Notes: a model not told the origin generated them from the sequence alone. A stretch of DNA of 64,000 bases from Siphonodentalium dalli (GCA_032622095.1 CP136069.1:14678450-14742449), one strand, 5' to 3'; positions 1-12,449 are shown, counted from the first letter of the stretch. Program-made: numbers and translations.

Positions 1-1489
1 GTCTTCAACAACCGTTCAAATGGTTTGTTTGTTCGCTCTAGTGTCGGTAATTGATTGTAGGTATCACGCGATAAGTTAACTGTTCAATAATAATATTTTG
101 GAATGGAATAGCATCGACATATATTTATCTACATATAGATTAGCAACATTTGCTTTTCTGAAAGCCAACCATTCAATTAGCATTCAGTGACCAAAGGTCA
201 AACATGACTCCAGTGAGACATGTTTATAGAGACATAGAGACTGAGGGATCTGAGAAATACATTTCTAGATCCCAGACTTTCATTGAATATGAGTCATTCA
301 ATGTGAATCTGTTATGCATTTACAGCAATTTGGCACTTTAGCATGGCACATCCAGGTTTTTTGAGAAAGGCAAAGGACTCTACTGCGTGAACAAGAACAC
401 AACACTATATGCCAGTGATTTTGAGTTGACCACATCACTCTGACTTACACTCAGTTACTTGAATTTCCCTAAAACACTACATCAATGACGAAGCTGTTAT
501 GAATCCCGATCAGCAACACTGATATGAGGTCCATGTTCAGTGAAAATAATTTCGAATATCTGCGCAAGTTTGGGTAGGTAGTTTATGTGCATATTGATTC
601 CGCGATGAGATCTGCGCTGTCTTTCCGCCATAGACCAAACCATAAACACAATTTGAATATATATATATCAAGACTAACGACTAGTGTGTATTGTGCATTG
701 CCGTATGCATGTCGCCATTTCATTTGTGCTTATATTTGCTACTGGCCTACAGTTTTTCATTAGTTACAATTTTATCCAATTCAAATGCCACCTGACTCAA
801 AAGAATTGTGGACACAATATTTTGTTCAGTGACAGTCTGGTTTGCTAGTGAGTTGCCGAGCGTATGGATATAATCTAATATAACGGCAACATAAATGGAA
901 CACCAACGCGCATATTCAGTGGAGATTATCGTACTGTCACCTAGTATCAAATGTAAGGCAGGAGAGATATTACTATACATGTAGTTCGGACCCACGTCTC
1001 ACATACAGATATGATATCCGCCGGAGATATAGAAGATTCCATTTCAATGAGTCTAGACCGGAAACTCAATATCTTGTTTGTAACATATATGAATCCTATA
1101 TCAAACGGAAAACATGCACACAAAGAACAACTTGTATGCATATGTATGCGGTGTTGTTCTCTTGTTGGACGCTGGGCTGAAACTCTGACGATTATACAAA
1201 GCAGCAAGCTCTCTCAATGTGTGGACTTCCGGTATGGTGAGCGACGGGTGAAGTCACACCCTAGCACGAGCTCAACGATTATCCAGAAAAACTCGTCTTG
1301 CAAAATTTAAAACTATAAATGAAAAGATATTGGGTATCATCAGAAGATAGATATACACCAAAGAAGTCGTCTAATTAGAATTACTCGCAGTGAATGCGAA
1401 CTTTATTAATCGATTGCACGAAATCGGGAAACGCAATTAATCGTGGTGAAATTGTAAACAACATTTCATCATGCCATTCATGTAAACAA
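1..1489. other. intergenic, no supported gene
   Basis: I see no convincing gene here. Open frames are short, overlap on both strands and show no domain signature. There is a short (AT)n run near 660. The region ends where the coiled-coil ORF1 remnant of the LINE at 1.5 kb begins. Confidence 0.5.
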
Positions 1490-1499
1490 GATTAGGAAA

Positions 1500-2280
1500 A
1501 GGTGACAAGGCGGAGACTCCGCAGCCTATGTATGAGTGCAAGAGTTTTGAGGAAATTTCTATGTGCTTCAAACAACTGCACAACTCGATCAGCGGTCGAA
1601 TCAAAGATAGAAAAGTTGAGTACATCGAAAATTCGGCGGAGAAAACTACGGAGAAAGTGAAATCGTTCGAAGTTAAAACTCTTCCAGCAATAGACAGGCG
1701 TCTTGGAGAACTGGAGGAACTTTTTGTGGAACTTGAAACAATGTACGAAACAAAATTTTAAAAAGTGGAAGACAGACTTGGAAAACTTGACACGAGGAAC
1801 ATTCTTTTGGAAGAAAAACTGAAAAGATGGATGATTCTCTGACAAAGATCGACCTGTGGGGACATATGTGGAACCTTATTGTTAAAGGCATAGCAGGAAA
1901 AAACAACGAAAGTTCTGAGGAGACGCTGAACAAAACCCTAAAATAATTCCCAAAAAACTTGAACAGACTCCCTACTGGAAAGATGGGGACACCTGACATC
2001 ATTATTCGACTGCTTGACTTGAATGACCGAAACCGAATTATTGATGAAGCCCGAAAAACTCAGTGCAGGTTCTGGTTATGGCATTTCAGTGGACCTACCG
2101 GCATGCCTATCTAAATTACGTTCAGACTTGCTGAAACAAAGAAGTGAGACGACTGAAGACGAGAAAAAGAAAACAAAGCTGGTATATCTGAAGAAAGCAC
2201 CGTTTCTGAAGATAGAGAGGAACACATTATTGGTCCACCTATATATACATTGTACTTGGTACTTTGGATAGTTACATAAA
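1500..2280 (+). pseudogene. LINE ORF1 remnant (coiled-coil RNA-binding protein)
   Basis: The frame at 1528-1761 reads as a charged, heptad-like coiled coil (LGELEELFVELETMYE). After a stop, the same kind of sequence continues as VEDRLGKLDTRNILLEEKL. Another frame then gives DLWGHMWNLIVKGI and IIRLLDLNDRNRIIDEARK, which resembles the RNA-binding core of L1/Tx1 ORF1 proteins (a short 'WNLIVKG' strand, then a fragment where 'R..R..I...ARK' is expected). The last piece (2023-2271) continues in a shifted frame. ORF1 proteins normally coat LINE RNA as trimers. At least three frame breaks rule out function. Confidence 0.65.
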
Positions 2281-2739
2281 TATTCTATTCTCTACTTTTT
2301 CAGCATAAAAACTGTTTGTTGACTTTTAAGATCCTGAATCTGAGTTGATACCATGCATATTCAGCACTGTCGGGGTCTCGGGGTGAGAGATAGTGACACA
2401 GTTTTCAATCTGAGTTCTGTGGCAGCTGCACCAATTTGCCGTGGAGTCTGACACGGCTGGCTTTGTATGGTGTTACAGCTCTGATCAACCACCAAATGTA
2501 TGTTTCATAGCCATTAATTTATAGAAACGCACACCAGTGTGCCCTATTATTCACTCGAAACGGCATTGTTAATTTAATAGTCTTACATTATAATGTTTTG
2601 CTACTCAGTCAATCTGAGCTCGCAGCCAGTACTGGATGCATAAACTACACATTAAGTGTGTGAGATACACAAACTTTAATTTCTTTTTCTATTGCATAAT
2701 GCGTTGGGAAAGAGAGGGAACAAATACATAATTTCAATT

Positions 2740-3418
2740 TGCAAGTTATACTTTCACAATACCTATTTCATGCTCAAGAATGCACATGTCTGTGGAGATA
2801 TAGTGGTAGTTAATTCTAGAGGACTGGCTTCTGATCAAACAAAATGCAGATACTTTTTCAATACATTTCGCAAGAAATATGATATATGTATCTTCATTGA
2901 TACCCATTCCACACCGCAATGTGAAAAGATATGGAAACATGAAAGGGGACAGGAAATTTTCTTCTCTCAGTAGTAATAGCAGTGTAATCGCAATAGCTCC
3001 TTTTAAACTACACAAATTGCATTCGAATACAAAAGGAAACTTTATTATTTTCGATAATACAATTCACAACCAGAGGTTAACATTGGTTGAAATATATGAA
3101 CCCAATAAAGAGGACCCAACTTTTTTTGAAAAAATAAAAGGGTAAGTTATAGAACTCCGGTAACCTGTCAACTATCTGGGTCGGTGACTGGAATGTAGTA
3201 CAAACTTATGACTTGGACACACACAATTATGAAAGACAAAATAATGGAACAAATAAAGATAAAATTAAGGAAGTCATGAAGGAAGTTTATTGATATATGG
3301 AGACATAGTAACCCAAATCAAAATAGATACACATGGTATGGTCCCAATAAAAAGTGCAGCAGGCTTGATTATTTCCTTATTTCAAAAGATTTAGATTCAT
3401 TTGTGACAACAGCTAACA
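2740..3418 (+). pseudogene. LINE ORF2 apurinic-like endonuclease domain remnant
   Basis: Frames in sequence give VVNSRGLASDQTKCRYFFN, then CIFIDTHSTPQCEKIW, then FIIFDNTIHNQRLTLVEIYEPNKED, then WVGDWNVVQTYDLDTHNYE, then DIWRHSNPNQNRYTW and SRLDYFLISKDL. These match, in order, the N-R-G start, the 'QETH' segment (here IDTH), the 'NIYGPN' segment (here EIYEPN), the GDWN catalytic strand and the RLDYFL segment of L1/Tx1 endonucleases. The catalytic Glu of the QETH motif is replaced by Asp. Several frameshifts are present. The family nicks target DNA to prime reverse transcription; this copy cannot. Confidence 0.8.
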
Positions 3419-3423
3419 TAACC

Positions 3424-4130
3424 TTTTTATTCTTTGTGTTGAAACATTCTCAGCAGCTTTAAAATATAATAGTGACATTAAAGGGGTTATGTTAAATGAT
3501 AGAGAACACAAAATAAGCCAATATGCAGACGACTCGATATTATGGCTAGATGGTAGTCAGTCATCTTTCAAAGGAGCTATTGATCTTATAAAAGAATTTG
3601 AAAAAGTATCTGGTTTAAAATCCAATTTTGACAAAACTGAAGCGGTGTGGTTTGGAACAAGGAGAGGTTACACACAATCCTTATAAACGGAGATAAATAT
3701 GAAATGGAATTTTCATGGAAAATTTAAATCTTTGGGAATCCTTTATGAACTAGAAGACCCACATCTAATATCAGATAATTGGAAGAAAACTAAAGAAAAT
3801 ATAGAGTGTATACTAAAGCACTGGGCCCTAAGGACACTGTCGCTCATCGGAAAAGTAACTGTCATAACATTGTTAGTTCTACCTATCTTAATCCAATGCT
3901 TGACTGTACATACAAGGACATGCAACGCTTGTTATTTCATTTTTTTCTGGAGTGGAAAAAGAGACATAATAAAAAGAGATATAATGATTCAAAACACAAC
4001 AGAACAGGGACTCAAAATTCCAGAACTGATCCTACTCGATATTACTCACAAATATGGTGGTGTAGCAATGCTCAACTTGAATAAAGGCAACTTAACATGC
4101 TTAGCTATAAATTTCAACCCTAATAAGTAG
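3424..4130 (+). pseudogene. LINE ORF2 reverse transcriptase remnant (YADD onward)
   Basis: Starting in one frame with CVETFSAALKYNSDIKGV and passing to the open frame at 3489-3686, it reads HKISQYADDSILWLDGS and FEKVSGLKSNFDKTEAVWFG, the YADD catalytic motif and following motif of L1/Tx1 reverse transcriptases. A stop follows at 3684-3686. The next frame (3699-4130) gives FKSLGI, then W..R.LSLIGKVTVI and FFWSGKRDIIKRD, the thumb and post-RT segments. The upstream fingers and palm, including the first catalytic Asp motif, are absent because of the internal deletion at about 3418. Confidence 0.85.
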
Positions 4131-4529
4131 TAATATCTGCATATGCACTGTTAACTCAAGAGCCCAAATCAGCCGATAATTATATGAGCCAACCAATCTT
4201 TCATAATCTCCATATTAAGATGCAACATCAGCTAATCTAAATGGATATACAACCAGGTCTTGTTCATTAATTATATCTTAAAACAGGATGGTTCTTTTAT
4301 GCATAGTAGAGACATTGTGAACATGCACGGACTGAAGGTCAATTACCTAACCTCAACACCTTCATTTTGAAAAAAATATATAAAAAATGTGAACAATAAA
4401 TTAAATGATATATACTGGAAATATATTAATACCATTGTAACAAGCAAGCCATGCGGGCAATTTGAATGGAACAGAAAGTTAAATCTATAGCAGACTGACT
4501 GGGGTGAAATATACCAAAGGCCATATAAT

Positions 4530-4960
4530 ATTACTAAAAATACAAAACTACCAGCCTTCTAAGTCCAAATTAATCACAGTATCATAGTTACAAATATATT
4601 TTTTAGAAAAATGCAAGATTACAACATCTAACTTGTGCATATTTTGTGATAAATAAATAGAGAGCACAGAACTAGTTATCTCTCCCAAAGTAAAACGACT
4701 ATGGGAATTATTTTCAAATGTACTCAATCTGTACGTTGCCAATAAACAATATCATATTATTGATAAAGCTTTACATATATGTAACCGGATGTATGAAAAA
4801 AGTCCTAAGCATTGAATATGCATGTCAATTCTTAAAACAAGAGTGTAAAACGGAAACACTAGCAACCAAATGGAATATGTCTTCGAATAGAACCCTAGGG
4901 GGAATGGGACAGTGTCCTTATAGTAATGCCCTTATAGTAAACTTATAATAAAATAAACAT
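4530..4960 (+). pseudogene. LINE ORF2 C-terminal zinc-knuckle remnant
   Basis: A frame interrupted by stops reads IYFLEKCKITTSNLCIFCDK, stop, IESTELVISPKVKRLWELF, then HICNRMYEKSPKH. This resembles the end of L1/Tx1 ORF2, where a 'T.LC.FC...E...HLF..C..V..LW' segment is usual. The second half of the zinc knuckle (H and C) is lost. It is in the expected place after the reverse transcriptase remnant. Confidence 0.55.
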
Positions 4961-5175
4961 CCAAAAAAGTGAATGAAAAAAAGGATTGCCAAAATGTAAC
5001 ACATGTCTTCCTACTGAACAAGTACCATCAACTTGGCATTGATAAGTAGTGATAATAGGAAACATACATATGAACCATATATCATTCAATTTCATTTTCA
5101 GAAAATATATGTATGTTAATATTTGAATGTATATTGAAACAAAAAAATGAATAATTATAAAAAAAAACTTGATTG

Positions 5176-6224
5176 CAATAAATAATATTCATAACGCTGA
5201 TTGCACTTTATGGACATTGCGTTCCCATCGTATGTCTTTAAAGAGCATTTTCTGTGTGTGCAATGATGAATTCCATGTTAATAGGTAGTTACTATGATGT
5301 GTGAACTTTGATTGCTCATGGACTCATATCTCACTTTCCCAAAACTGGAGATCGATTAGATGTCTTATTTGCTGGATTTCAAAATGTATGCCGTTTTTTG
5401 TTTTGCGTTACTGCATATAACAGTAGATAGTGATTCTGCTATTTAATGTTTCATTTGGCCAAAACTGTTGCAAGGCTCTCTGACAATGCTAGTGGAAATT
5501 CAAAAGGGTATGATAAGGCGGACTGCACATTATAGACTATCACAATATATTAATCAAAGTTATATGTTAGTATTGAACATTACAACATCACTTCGTACCG
5601 CATCGAATGCATGATTATTTATAATGGCTAACAACCATCCTCTATTACTACTAGTTGTCGACAGGGTGTTAATGCTTTACTGACTTAACATCTCAAAATT
5701 ACACCAAAAGTGTCAAACAATAGTTATAATGCGCACTGAAGATCGATACAAGATTATTCTATTTATTTGACACACCTATATCGCCCGGCTGCGTCTAAGG
5801 GTGTGACATTTGGAACCTGATGTAGGATAAAACCACACTAATGGCAACATGAAAGACACGGTTTTCACACCCGTATGGAGCTGGTCGACGATTAAAGGAA
5901 TTTAATTTGAGACAATCATGTCAAAGCTTTATCTGAAAAACAATTTTGTCGTACCACCATCACTCAAACACAACTTATCGCCGTCTAATATCAACACACA
6001 ATCTAAACAATATATCGCTGCAAACTGCCGTGTGATACATTTTGAATGGCTTTCGTATTCATTGTTGGCAAAGTGTTGACATATGAATTGGTCGTCATGT
6101 TGGGCGCAGTCTAAGATTTTGATTGTCTCATAAGACCAGATGTGGACGCAAATTTTACATGTTATGATTCTTCGTTGTATTCAACACAAAGTAATTCCGA
6201 ACGATTGGCTTATTAATTGCATTC
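5176..6224. other. intergenic, no supported gene
   Basis: AT-rich sequence with no open frame worth naming and no repeat that I could match elsewhere in the window. Confidence 0.45.
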
Positions 6225-6840
6225 TGCACTAGAGTCACAAGTGTGGACGTTTGTAGCTGTATGGTGGTTAAGATTTTGTTTACTATTTCTCCAACTGATA
6301 AGATGGAATATTTATGAAACTACTGTTCGATATGAAATATCGTCTTTGTAGTCACTCCAATGATATACAATTATTCGTGGTTCCAATCCCAGGCGATACC
6401 TTTATTTCAAATTTTATGACATTGGATGGAGGGATAATTTTTACCTATTATTTTTCCAATTGAAAAGATGCATTATTGGTGAAACTATTGTTTGATATGT
6501 AAAGTTATTGTATGTAGTCATTACAATAAGATAGATTTTACCACTGGGGACGTTCCTTTTCTTGATTATTCGTATGTCGCTTCACTAAGTCTTAAAATAA
6601 AAACGCCATCTTGGATTTTGATACTCTTCCAATAGTGAATATGGTTGGAAATTCGCATTTTACACTTGTTATGTGTGCTCTACACTAAATAAAAGCAAAT
6701 ACTACGCATTATTCTATCATTCTGGGATCCAATCCCCAGCGATGTCTATATTTCGCATTTATGACATTGGGGAGGGTTAAAGTTTTGCTTATTGTTGCAA
6801 CATTTATAGAACAGGATAATGAAGTTAATATGCCCCAGTA
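6225..6840. repeat. degenerate tandem repeat, about 200-bp unit, three copies
   Basis: Three diverged direct copies share phrases such as 'TATGACATTGG.GAGGG', 'CCAATTGA.AAGATG' and 'GAAACTA.TGTT.GATATG'. The copies lie at about 6240-6400, 6410-6540 and 6720-6840. The units are old and no ORF is conserved among them. Confidence 0.5.
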
Positions 6841-7479
6841 GAAAATACTCCAATCTTTCTAAAAATATATGAAATGATAAGCTAGGTCCAGCGTGCTAGT
6901 TTTGTGCAGTGTTGACGTGCGACAGTTTTTCTGAATCATCATGATTTTTTGACGCAGAACGTTACATTCTCTACCAAGACGTCGTGAAATCTCAAACAAA
7001 CCAGAAAGAAATAAGAACGTTCCGGTATAGTATCACCATGTACCCCATAATAACAAATAGAACGTCCTGTTATTGGTGATGTGATTAACTTTTAACTAGT
7101 TATGAATTGCTGGTCAATACCTTCACAAATAGTCTTATAACACATATCTACCACCAATTCCGACAAGGCCAAGAATCATTTTCATAAATGATATAGATTT
7201 ACCTTCCAGAAAAAGTTGGTTTCCACTTGTTCTACCGAGGGTAGGGGTATCTGACCACTTTTGGCCGCCGATCTATAAGTAATTCTGATGCATTAGACAT
7301 CACTATACAAATATATGTCTTCCTGTGTGTTAAACAACCCACTTCAATCTCCACCGTGTACTTGGGTAATACAATGATGGTCCAAGCTTGCACTTACTGG
7401 GTTTGAGACATGAACTGTATATACCACATTAACATTAAATAATTATAACATTAATTCATTCAAACATATCACCCACACT

Positions 7480-7800
7480 GCCAACAAAATACAAAGGGCT
7501 CGCATATAAAGATGAGATATGATGCACAGGGCCCGATTATGAGGATGGGGTATAAGATGCACAGGGCCGGAAAATAATGATGTGCAGTTCATTCTAAGAA
7601 TAATCAACACGCCATGTCAGTATATATACTGCCATATGCCTATATATACACGTCACACGCAGTGTGTATTATTAATGGAGCCCCATACAGAAGAGAGTAG
7701 ACGAAACATAGATGAGTTTGGTTCTATGTGTGCGGGGGCTGTTGTAAGGGAGCACTCAGCTGAGTTTGGTACTATCTGTGTTGGGCCCGCTGTCGGGTGG
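7480..7800. repeat. short tandem units 'CACAGGGC' downstream of CTLD gene 2
   Basis: A phrase with GATGCACAGGGCC, and related copies with GGGCTCG or GATTATGAGGATGGGG, occurs about three times at 7495-7570. A second pair of units containing GAGTTTGGT.CTAT.TGTG lies at 7712-7795. Very similar phrases (CACAGGGCTCGAGTATGAGG) form the array at 54430-54850 downstream of CTLD gene 1. I read both as part of the duplicated 3' flank of the two lectin genes. Confidence 0.5.
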
Positions 7801-8274
7801 GGGTGGCACGAGTGACATCCGCAGAGTCGAAGCTAACACAAACAACGTTAATTCCAGCCGCCTCTCCTGTAGCACAGTTTATTTATTTTTTTTCAGTCAT
7901 AATCAAATTCATCGGATGACGTTTGCAAAGATACACCCATGGCAGAAATTTACACCCACAGTATACATTTATACCAACAGTATGGTATAAAGATGAAATA
8001 TCAACATATGTGTTATGCACACAATAGCACTGGCAATTATGGTAGAAATATTATTGGTCTCACTGTGTGCATGACATTCAATTTACAAGGACATATATAT
8101 ATATACGAGAAAAAGTGTCACTTTTTTATGTCCATAACAGAGACTGTAGTTTATAGGATTATTACAGTGCCTTCGAATAAATATATATATAACCCTTTAC
8201 CACGAGACCAGTGTGAACTGCCTCAAACTCATACGACGTCACGGGCCCTTTGCATTATGTCAGGTCTTACAGCC

Positions 8275-8405
8275 TCACCTTTTACATATATATCGTAAGG
8301 TGATCATATCTGTGGAGCAAAACGTGCCAGTCATCCGATAATTAGGATTATCGCTGGACATACAACTCTGTTCTGCGTCGCCATTCACATCGACCCACAC
8401 AGGAC
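8275..8405 (-). CDS. C-type lectin-like gene 2, last exon (C-terminal half of CTLD)
   Basis: The reverse complement of this exon follows an acceptor (ATTTTAACAG) and reads 2 bases plus 43 codons to a TGA at 8275-8277. It encodes PVWVDVNGDAEQSCMSS, then TGTFCSTDMITLRYICKR. VWVDV stands where CTLDs have WIGL, and three cysteines sit at the places of C2, C3 and C4 of the CTLD. It joins in frame to the exon at 10924-11118 (G plus GT gives Gly). Compared with gene 1 it lacks about 20 residues carrying the W..G.P loop, so canonical Ca2+-dependent sugar binding is unlikely. CTLD proteins are usually secreted or membrane-bound recognition proteins in animals. It may be a functional short CTLD or a decaying paralogue. 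Confidence 0.75.
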
Positions 8406-10923
8406 CTGTTAAAATAAACATATATATTTATAATATTTGTCATGTATATTTATACATGTATTCATGTGTTCCTATGCAACTTATGTAAGGTAGTATGAAT
8501 GGATATTATACAGTGGGTTTGTATACAGCGTGGTTTATTATTACATCAGTTGATAATTATTTGCAGAAAGAATGTGAAGTCGCATGATAATGAGTCACAT
8601 AGAAATACACGATACATAGCAGTTTACGCAAATAGAGATTAACCATATCAGTTTAGAATGGAGATTTCACCAAATCGGTGCAGTCAACAGCCGGACGTAC
8701 TGAACAATTCAAAATCATCTAACTAGCGCAGGACGTCCGGGTAGGAATAGGCAACAGCCCATGTGAGAATTACATTCTAATTCCTATATTCAGATACTGG
8801 ACTATTTACCATACATAAGTTACGTCGACACGCTTGTTACACTGGAGAATAATATATATAACTTTCTTGAGAGAATATGGGGAAATAAAAAAATAATTGC
8901 AATTCGTCCCCAACGAGCTGAACACATCATGCTGAGCAAGTGCTACAAGTAGGTCAGTTCCACTAATCAAATGCTTACATTTTCCGACGAGTTACATTTA
9001 TGTTCCGATGTCGTCATATCCACCCTGTATATATCACAGACGCTTTATATATATGGTCCTAGTGGGCATTGTTTTTAGAAAATTGAAGGAAGGCATGTCG
9101 TTTTATTATTATGGCGATTTCGAAGACCATGCACGCCCAGAACATACAAACAATGACTAAGGAGAGACGCAAAAATAACAAGAGATTTTCACAAAGAATT
9201 TCTCTGGATCTATCTGGCAAAAAATCTTGATTTTTACATATAATTATCTTCATTGTATGTAGAATCTGATCAATTAGTAAGAAACGACAAAGCACTGATT
9301 ATATATATGTTTGATAGGGTGAAAATATTTTATTGTTGTCCCTTTCGGTACCAAGAACTGCTAGAATAATTAGTAATTAACACAACAATCCAATCACAAA
9401 ATAGCTTATTGTCTTGGTTCTATGAGAGGATGCTTCATTTGTATAATACAGTTGAGTTAAGATTATGTATTGAATAACATAGCATCGTACCCCCGTATAT
9501 TATAATAAAGCAGTCACAAATATTCCAGCCCAATGATTACAAAGTTATGAGTGCATCACCCAGAACTCATCTCATCCCAATATTTCCTTGATCAACAGAC
9601 ATGAAATGAAAATTATCAAATAGAGAACATTATTTATGGGTAGTTGCCTTTCTAAATGGAAATAATCATTAAATTTCATGAATCCAGAATAAGTAAGTCC
9701 CCTCTCATGATCTTCAGATATACTATCAGGGATATATGAACTGAACTTTCCAACAAAATCTATTTTACAGAAGTTCTTGGAAAAACAGTGATTGTTTTAA
9801 CTATTGTTCATGCCACAAAAGTGAACTAAATGACGTGATAATATCCACTGCTTAGATGTTTCTTACATATAGTGCCACATTGATCACTTGCACCAAATTT
9901 CACAAAGAAATGACATATTTTGATAAAATCTATCTTGAAATAACTGGAAATTTTGGCAAAACAAACGTAATATTTAGACACCCACTACATGCGCTCACCA
10001 ATATACATTTGGTCAAAGATGTTCCTCGCTGTAAATTCCAGTCTCAGCAGCAAAACATGGACAATAAATCATTTGATATCTTATAGCATTATCAAACTTA
10101 TCTAAGTGTGCATGAGTCAGATAGTAGTAGTACATGTAATAAATCCAAAATATATTCCCGATTAGAATGTTCTACTAGTACATCTAGGTCAACTTCTACA
10201 TAGATTTCGTGGTGAACAGATACACATGTTGTTACACTATGGTTCCATATTCGAGATTACTGGCGTCAATGACTCCAGTAAGATCGTTATGTGGTCCTAA
10301 TCAGATACTGTATTTAGGACATTCTTAAAACTGTACATGGCCTATGGTCTTTTAAAATATGGAGTAGAACACATATACATGGGATTTGACAATTTAGATC
10401 ACACGCCCACCCCGGCACACTTTGCGACACCTTTGTCCAAACCTTATTATAAACGGAAAACCACCACGAACCACCAGCTGATATGGATTTAAGGGATTTT
10501 GACAAGGACTATATGGTTTGATATAGGTCCTTCGTATGGATCGAGATTCCATGAATTAGATATTGTTAATATTGTCTACATAATACACAATACAGATATT
10601 AGTGTTTGTATTTTATGTTAAATGTTTCCTGCTTGTGATATTTTCCCGATTCCAAAAACGAATGGCCTGTTATATTACCGAAATTTGATTGTGTTGATGT
10701 TGTCCATATAATCACCTGCGAATATGCGGTGCATGGATCCGAACCAACGATTGCGTTTATACACAGATATAATCCAATCCAACAGCAAGTAATATGCATT
10801 TAATAGACATCAGTGGAGTGTACGTCTATCCCGCATGTTGCATTAGTAATATAACATGTCATATAGTAGTTGATAATTGACTCCTAAGAGTCATATATAG
10901 TTAGTCGACGATATCTGACTTAC
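8406..10923 (-). other. intron of C-type lectin-like gene 2 (2.5 kb)
   Basis: The intron is bounded on the minus strand by GTAAGT (10918-10923) and a pyrimidine-rich ...TTTTAACAG. I saw no retrotransposon domain or hairpin module inside. It is AT-rich with scattered short open frames on both strands, none recognisable. Confidence 0.7.
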
Positions 10924-11118
10924 CATGGTTACATTCCAGGAGCAAGTTATTCAAATCATTATGCATTTGGATACTTGTATGTAAGATGAGGTGCGCCCCG
11001 TTATCAGCAATGCAGTTATTCCGTGCAGTGGCAAATTCCTCCTTAGAGGAAAAATATCTAAGATTGTAGACTTCTCCATCCAACATATGCTCCGAATATC
11101 CATCAGCTTCTATGCAAG
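10924..11118 (-). CDS. C-type lectin-like gene 2, internal exon (N-terminal half of CTLD)
   Basis: On the minus strand a TTTTCTGAAG acceptor precedes this exon and GTAAGT follows it. The exon is 2 bases, 64 codons and 1 base, so both borders are phase 1. It reads CIEADGYSEHMLDGEVYNL, F.TARNNCIADNGAHLI and QMHNDLNNLLLEC. This is the first half of a C-type lectin-like domain: leading Cys, Y..L, 'F..A...C...GAHL' and an LNNLL helix. It starts with the same CTTGC as the matching exon of gene 1 at 57058. The usual second cysteine of the N-terminal pair is replaced (Y-N-L), while an extra Cys is near the exon end. Upstream exons (signal peptide, stalk) were not found. The product is probably a secreted recognition protein; its ligand cannot be told. 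Confidence 0.82.
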
Positions 11119-12082
11119 CTTCAGAAAACAACAGGAAATATTAATGGGACGACAAGTTATAAAAACGCGATACACGTACATACAAGAGCTAATAATGTTC
11201 CAGATAAAGTGTTATTCGAAGGCAGGGAAGCGGAAACAATGGTTATGGGCTGATTAAATTTCATGCCCAAACCACCAATAGTTTGGTATTTGAGACTATA
11301 ATATAAGTTCAAATCGGTCTGACACTTTGGTTTTCCAATTATGATTTGAATATATATTAACTCTGTTGTTCAGGCCAAACAGTAGAAACTTTTCTTATTT
11401 CCAGTAAAATGCTACATTATATATACAAAGGACACTCGCTGAGATGCTAGGTTGGAACGATTGCGATACCAGTCGGAACATTCTAACCCAAGGGGTGTAA
11501 ATAATTTCCGATATTGATCACGCCAAGGGTGTACACATATTTATAAATTTGCAGGGAGGTGTGGTTTCTTACCGAAAGTTATGCTCCCAAAAACAGTTTT
11601 ACATCTTCGTGCAATTTATTTTTCGGGGATATAAAACAGTTTTATTAAAAATAAAGTGTTTAATTCGTAAGACTTCTATGTTGGGTATTTTCATATAAAA
11701 CAAAACCGAACATGGTGTTATAAATTAACAAAACGTCTGAACTCCAATGTATGTGTACGACATAACCGCAACGGAATTAGTCTATGGACACGCTGAATTC
11801 GTAGAATTATCTGGAATAATAATTATTGTCTTCACACTCAGATTACAGTGAGTTCTTGAAACCAGGCTTCTACTATAAGACATATATATATATATATATA
11901 TATTCTGGTTACAGTGGGCTGCACTATATCATTCAGTAGCTGGGCGGTGCAAATTGGTGCCATATAATTGGTTCCTGACCATTATTTATTTAGTCCCCAT
12001 ATGTATTCATCAATCATTTATTACTTTTTTTCCCAGAAAGATGCACTGTTGAGGGTGTTTAACTTTTAATAATTTGAATCTG
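11119..12082. other. non-coding, probable upstream intron of CTLD gene 2
   Basis: No exon with convincing splice sites was recognised upstream of 11118. An (AT)n microsatellite lies at about 11882-11902. The rest is AT-rich unique-looking sequence. Confidence 0.4.
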
Positions 12083-12410
12083 ACTCTCGCGAGAACACTG
12101 AGAAAAATAGGTTGGTCAATATAACCAATTTAGGGTAGTCAATAACTTGTCCTGGAGATGACTACTTTTTGTTAGTCAAAATGACTACCTGGAAAAGTTA
12201 GTCATCATGACTATGTTAGTAGTAGTCAACATGACCAGCATATGCTTAGTCAACATGACTAATATTGAGTCATATTAAACTAATATTGCATTAGTCACAA
12301 TGACTACTATGATTTTAGTCATAATGACAAATTCTATTTGAGTCAAAATGATTAAAGTATGTTTAGTCAGCATGACTAGAACTGAGTCAGGATATCCCCG
12401 GCCTGTTCCC
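12083..12410. repeat. array of palindromic 'TAGTCA nn TGACTA' units
   Basis: About ten units spaced roughly 25 to 35 bp each contain a short palindrome such as TTAGTCAAAATGACTA, TTAGTCATCATGACTA or TTAGTCAGCATGACTA. The array closes with ACTGAGTCAGG.TATCCCCGG. A shorter relative with TTTAGTCAAAACGACTAAG and an ending GATTGAGTCTCCGGG occurs at 21450-21585. The common end suggests a repeat family and not chance. Confidence 0.65.
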
Positions 12411-12449
12411 TGCAGGTGGAGTAAAATGTGTCTGAATGTCTAAAATTAT

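Larger units (their letters stand above)
1490..5175 (+). mobile_element. L1/Tx1-like non-LTR retrotransposon, decayed and internally deleted
   Basis: Remains of a two-ORF non-LTR retrotransposon in the order ORF1, endonuclease, reverse transcriptase, C-terminal domain. The parts lie in the same order and strand as in L1/Tx1 elements. Numerous stops and frameshifts show it is dead. Its span of about 3.7 kb is shorter than a usual full-length element of 5 to 7 kb. The endonuclease stops at about 3418 and the sequence resumes inside the reverse transcriptase just before the YADD motif, so several hundred residues are missing. The 3' end is placed by the A-rich stretch at about 5150-5175, since no clean target-site duplication was recognised. 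Clade assignment rests on my recognition of family motifs. Confidence 0.8.
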
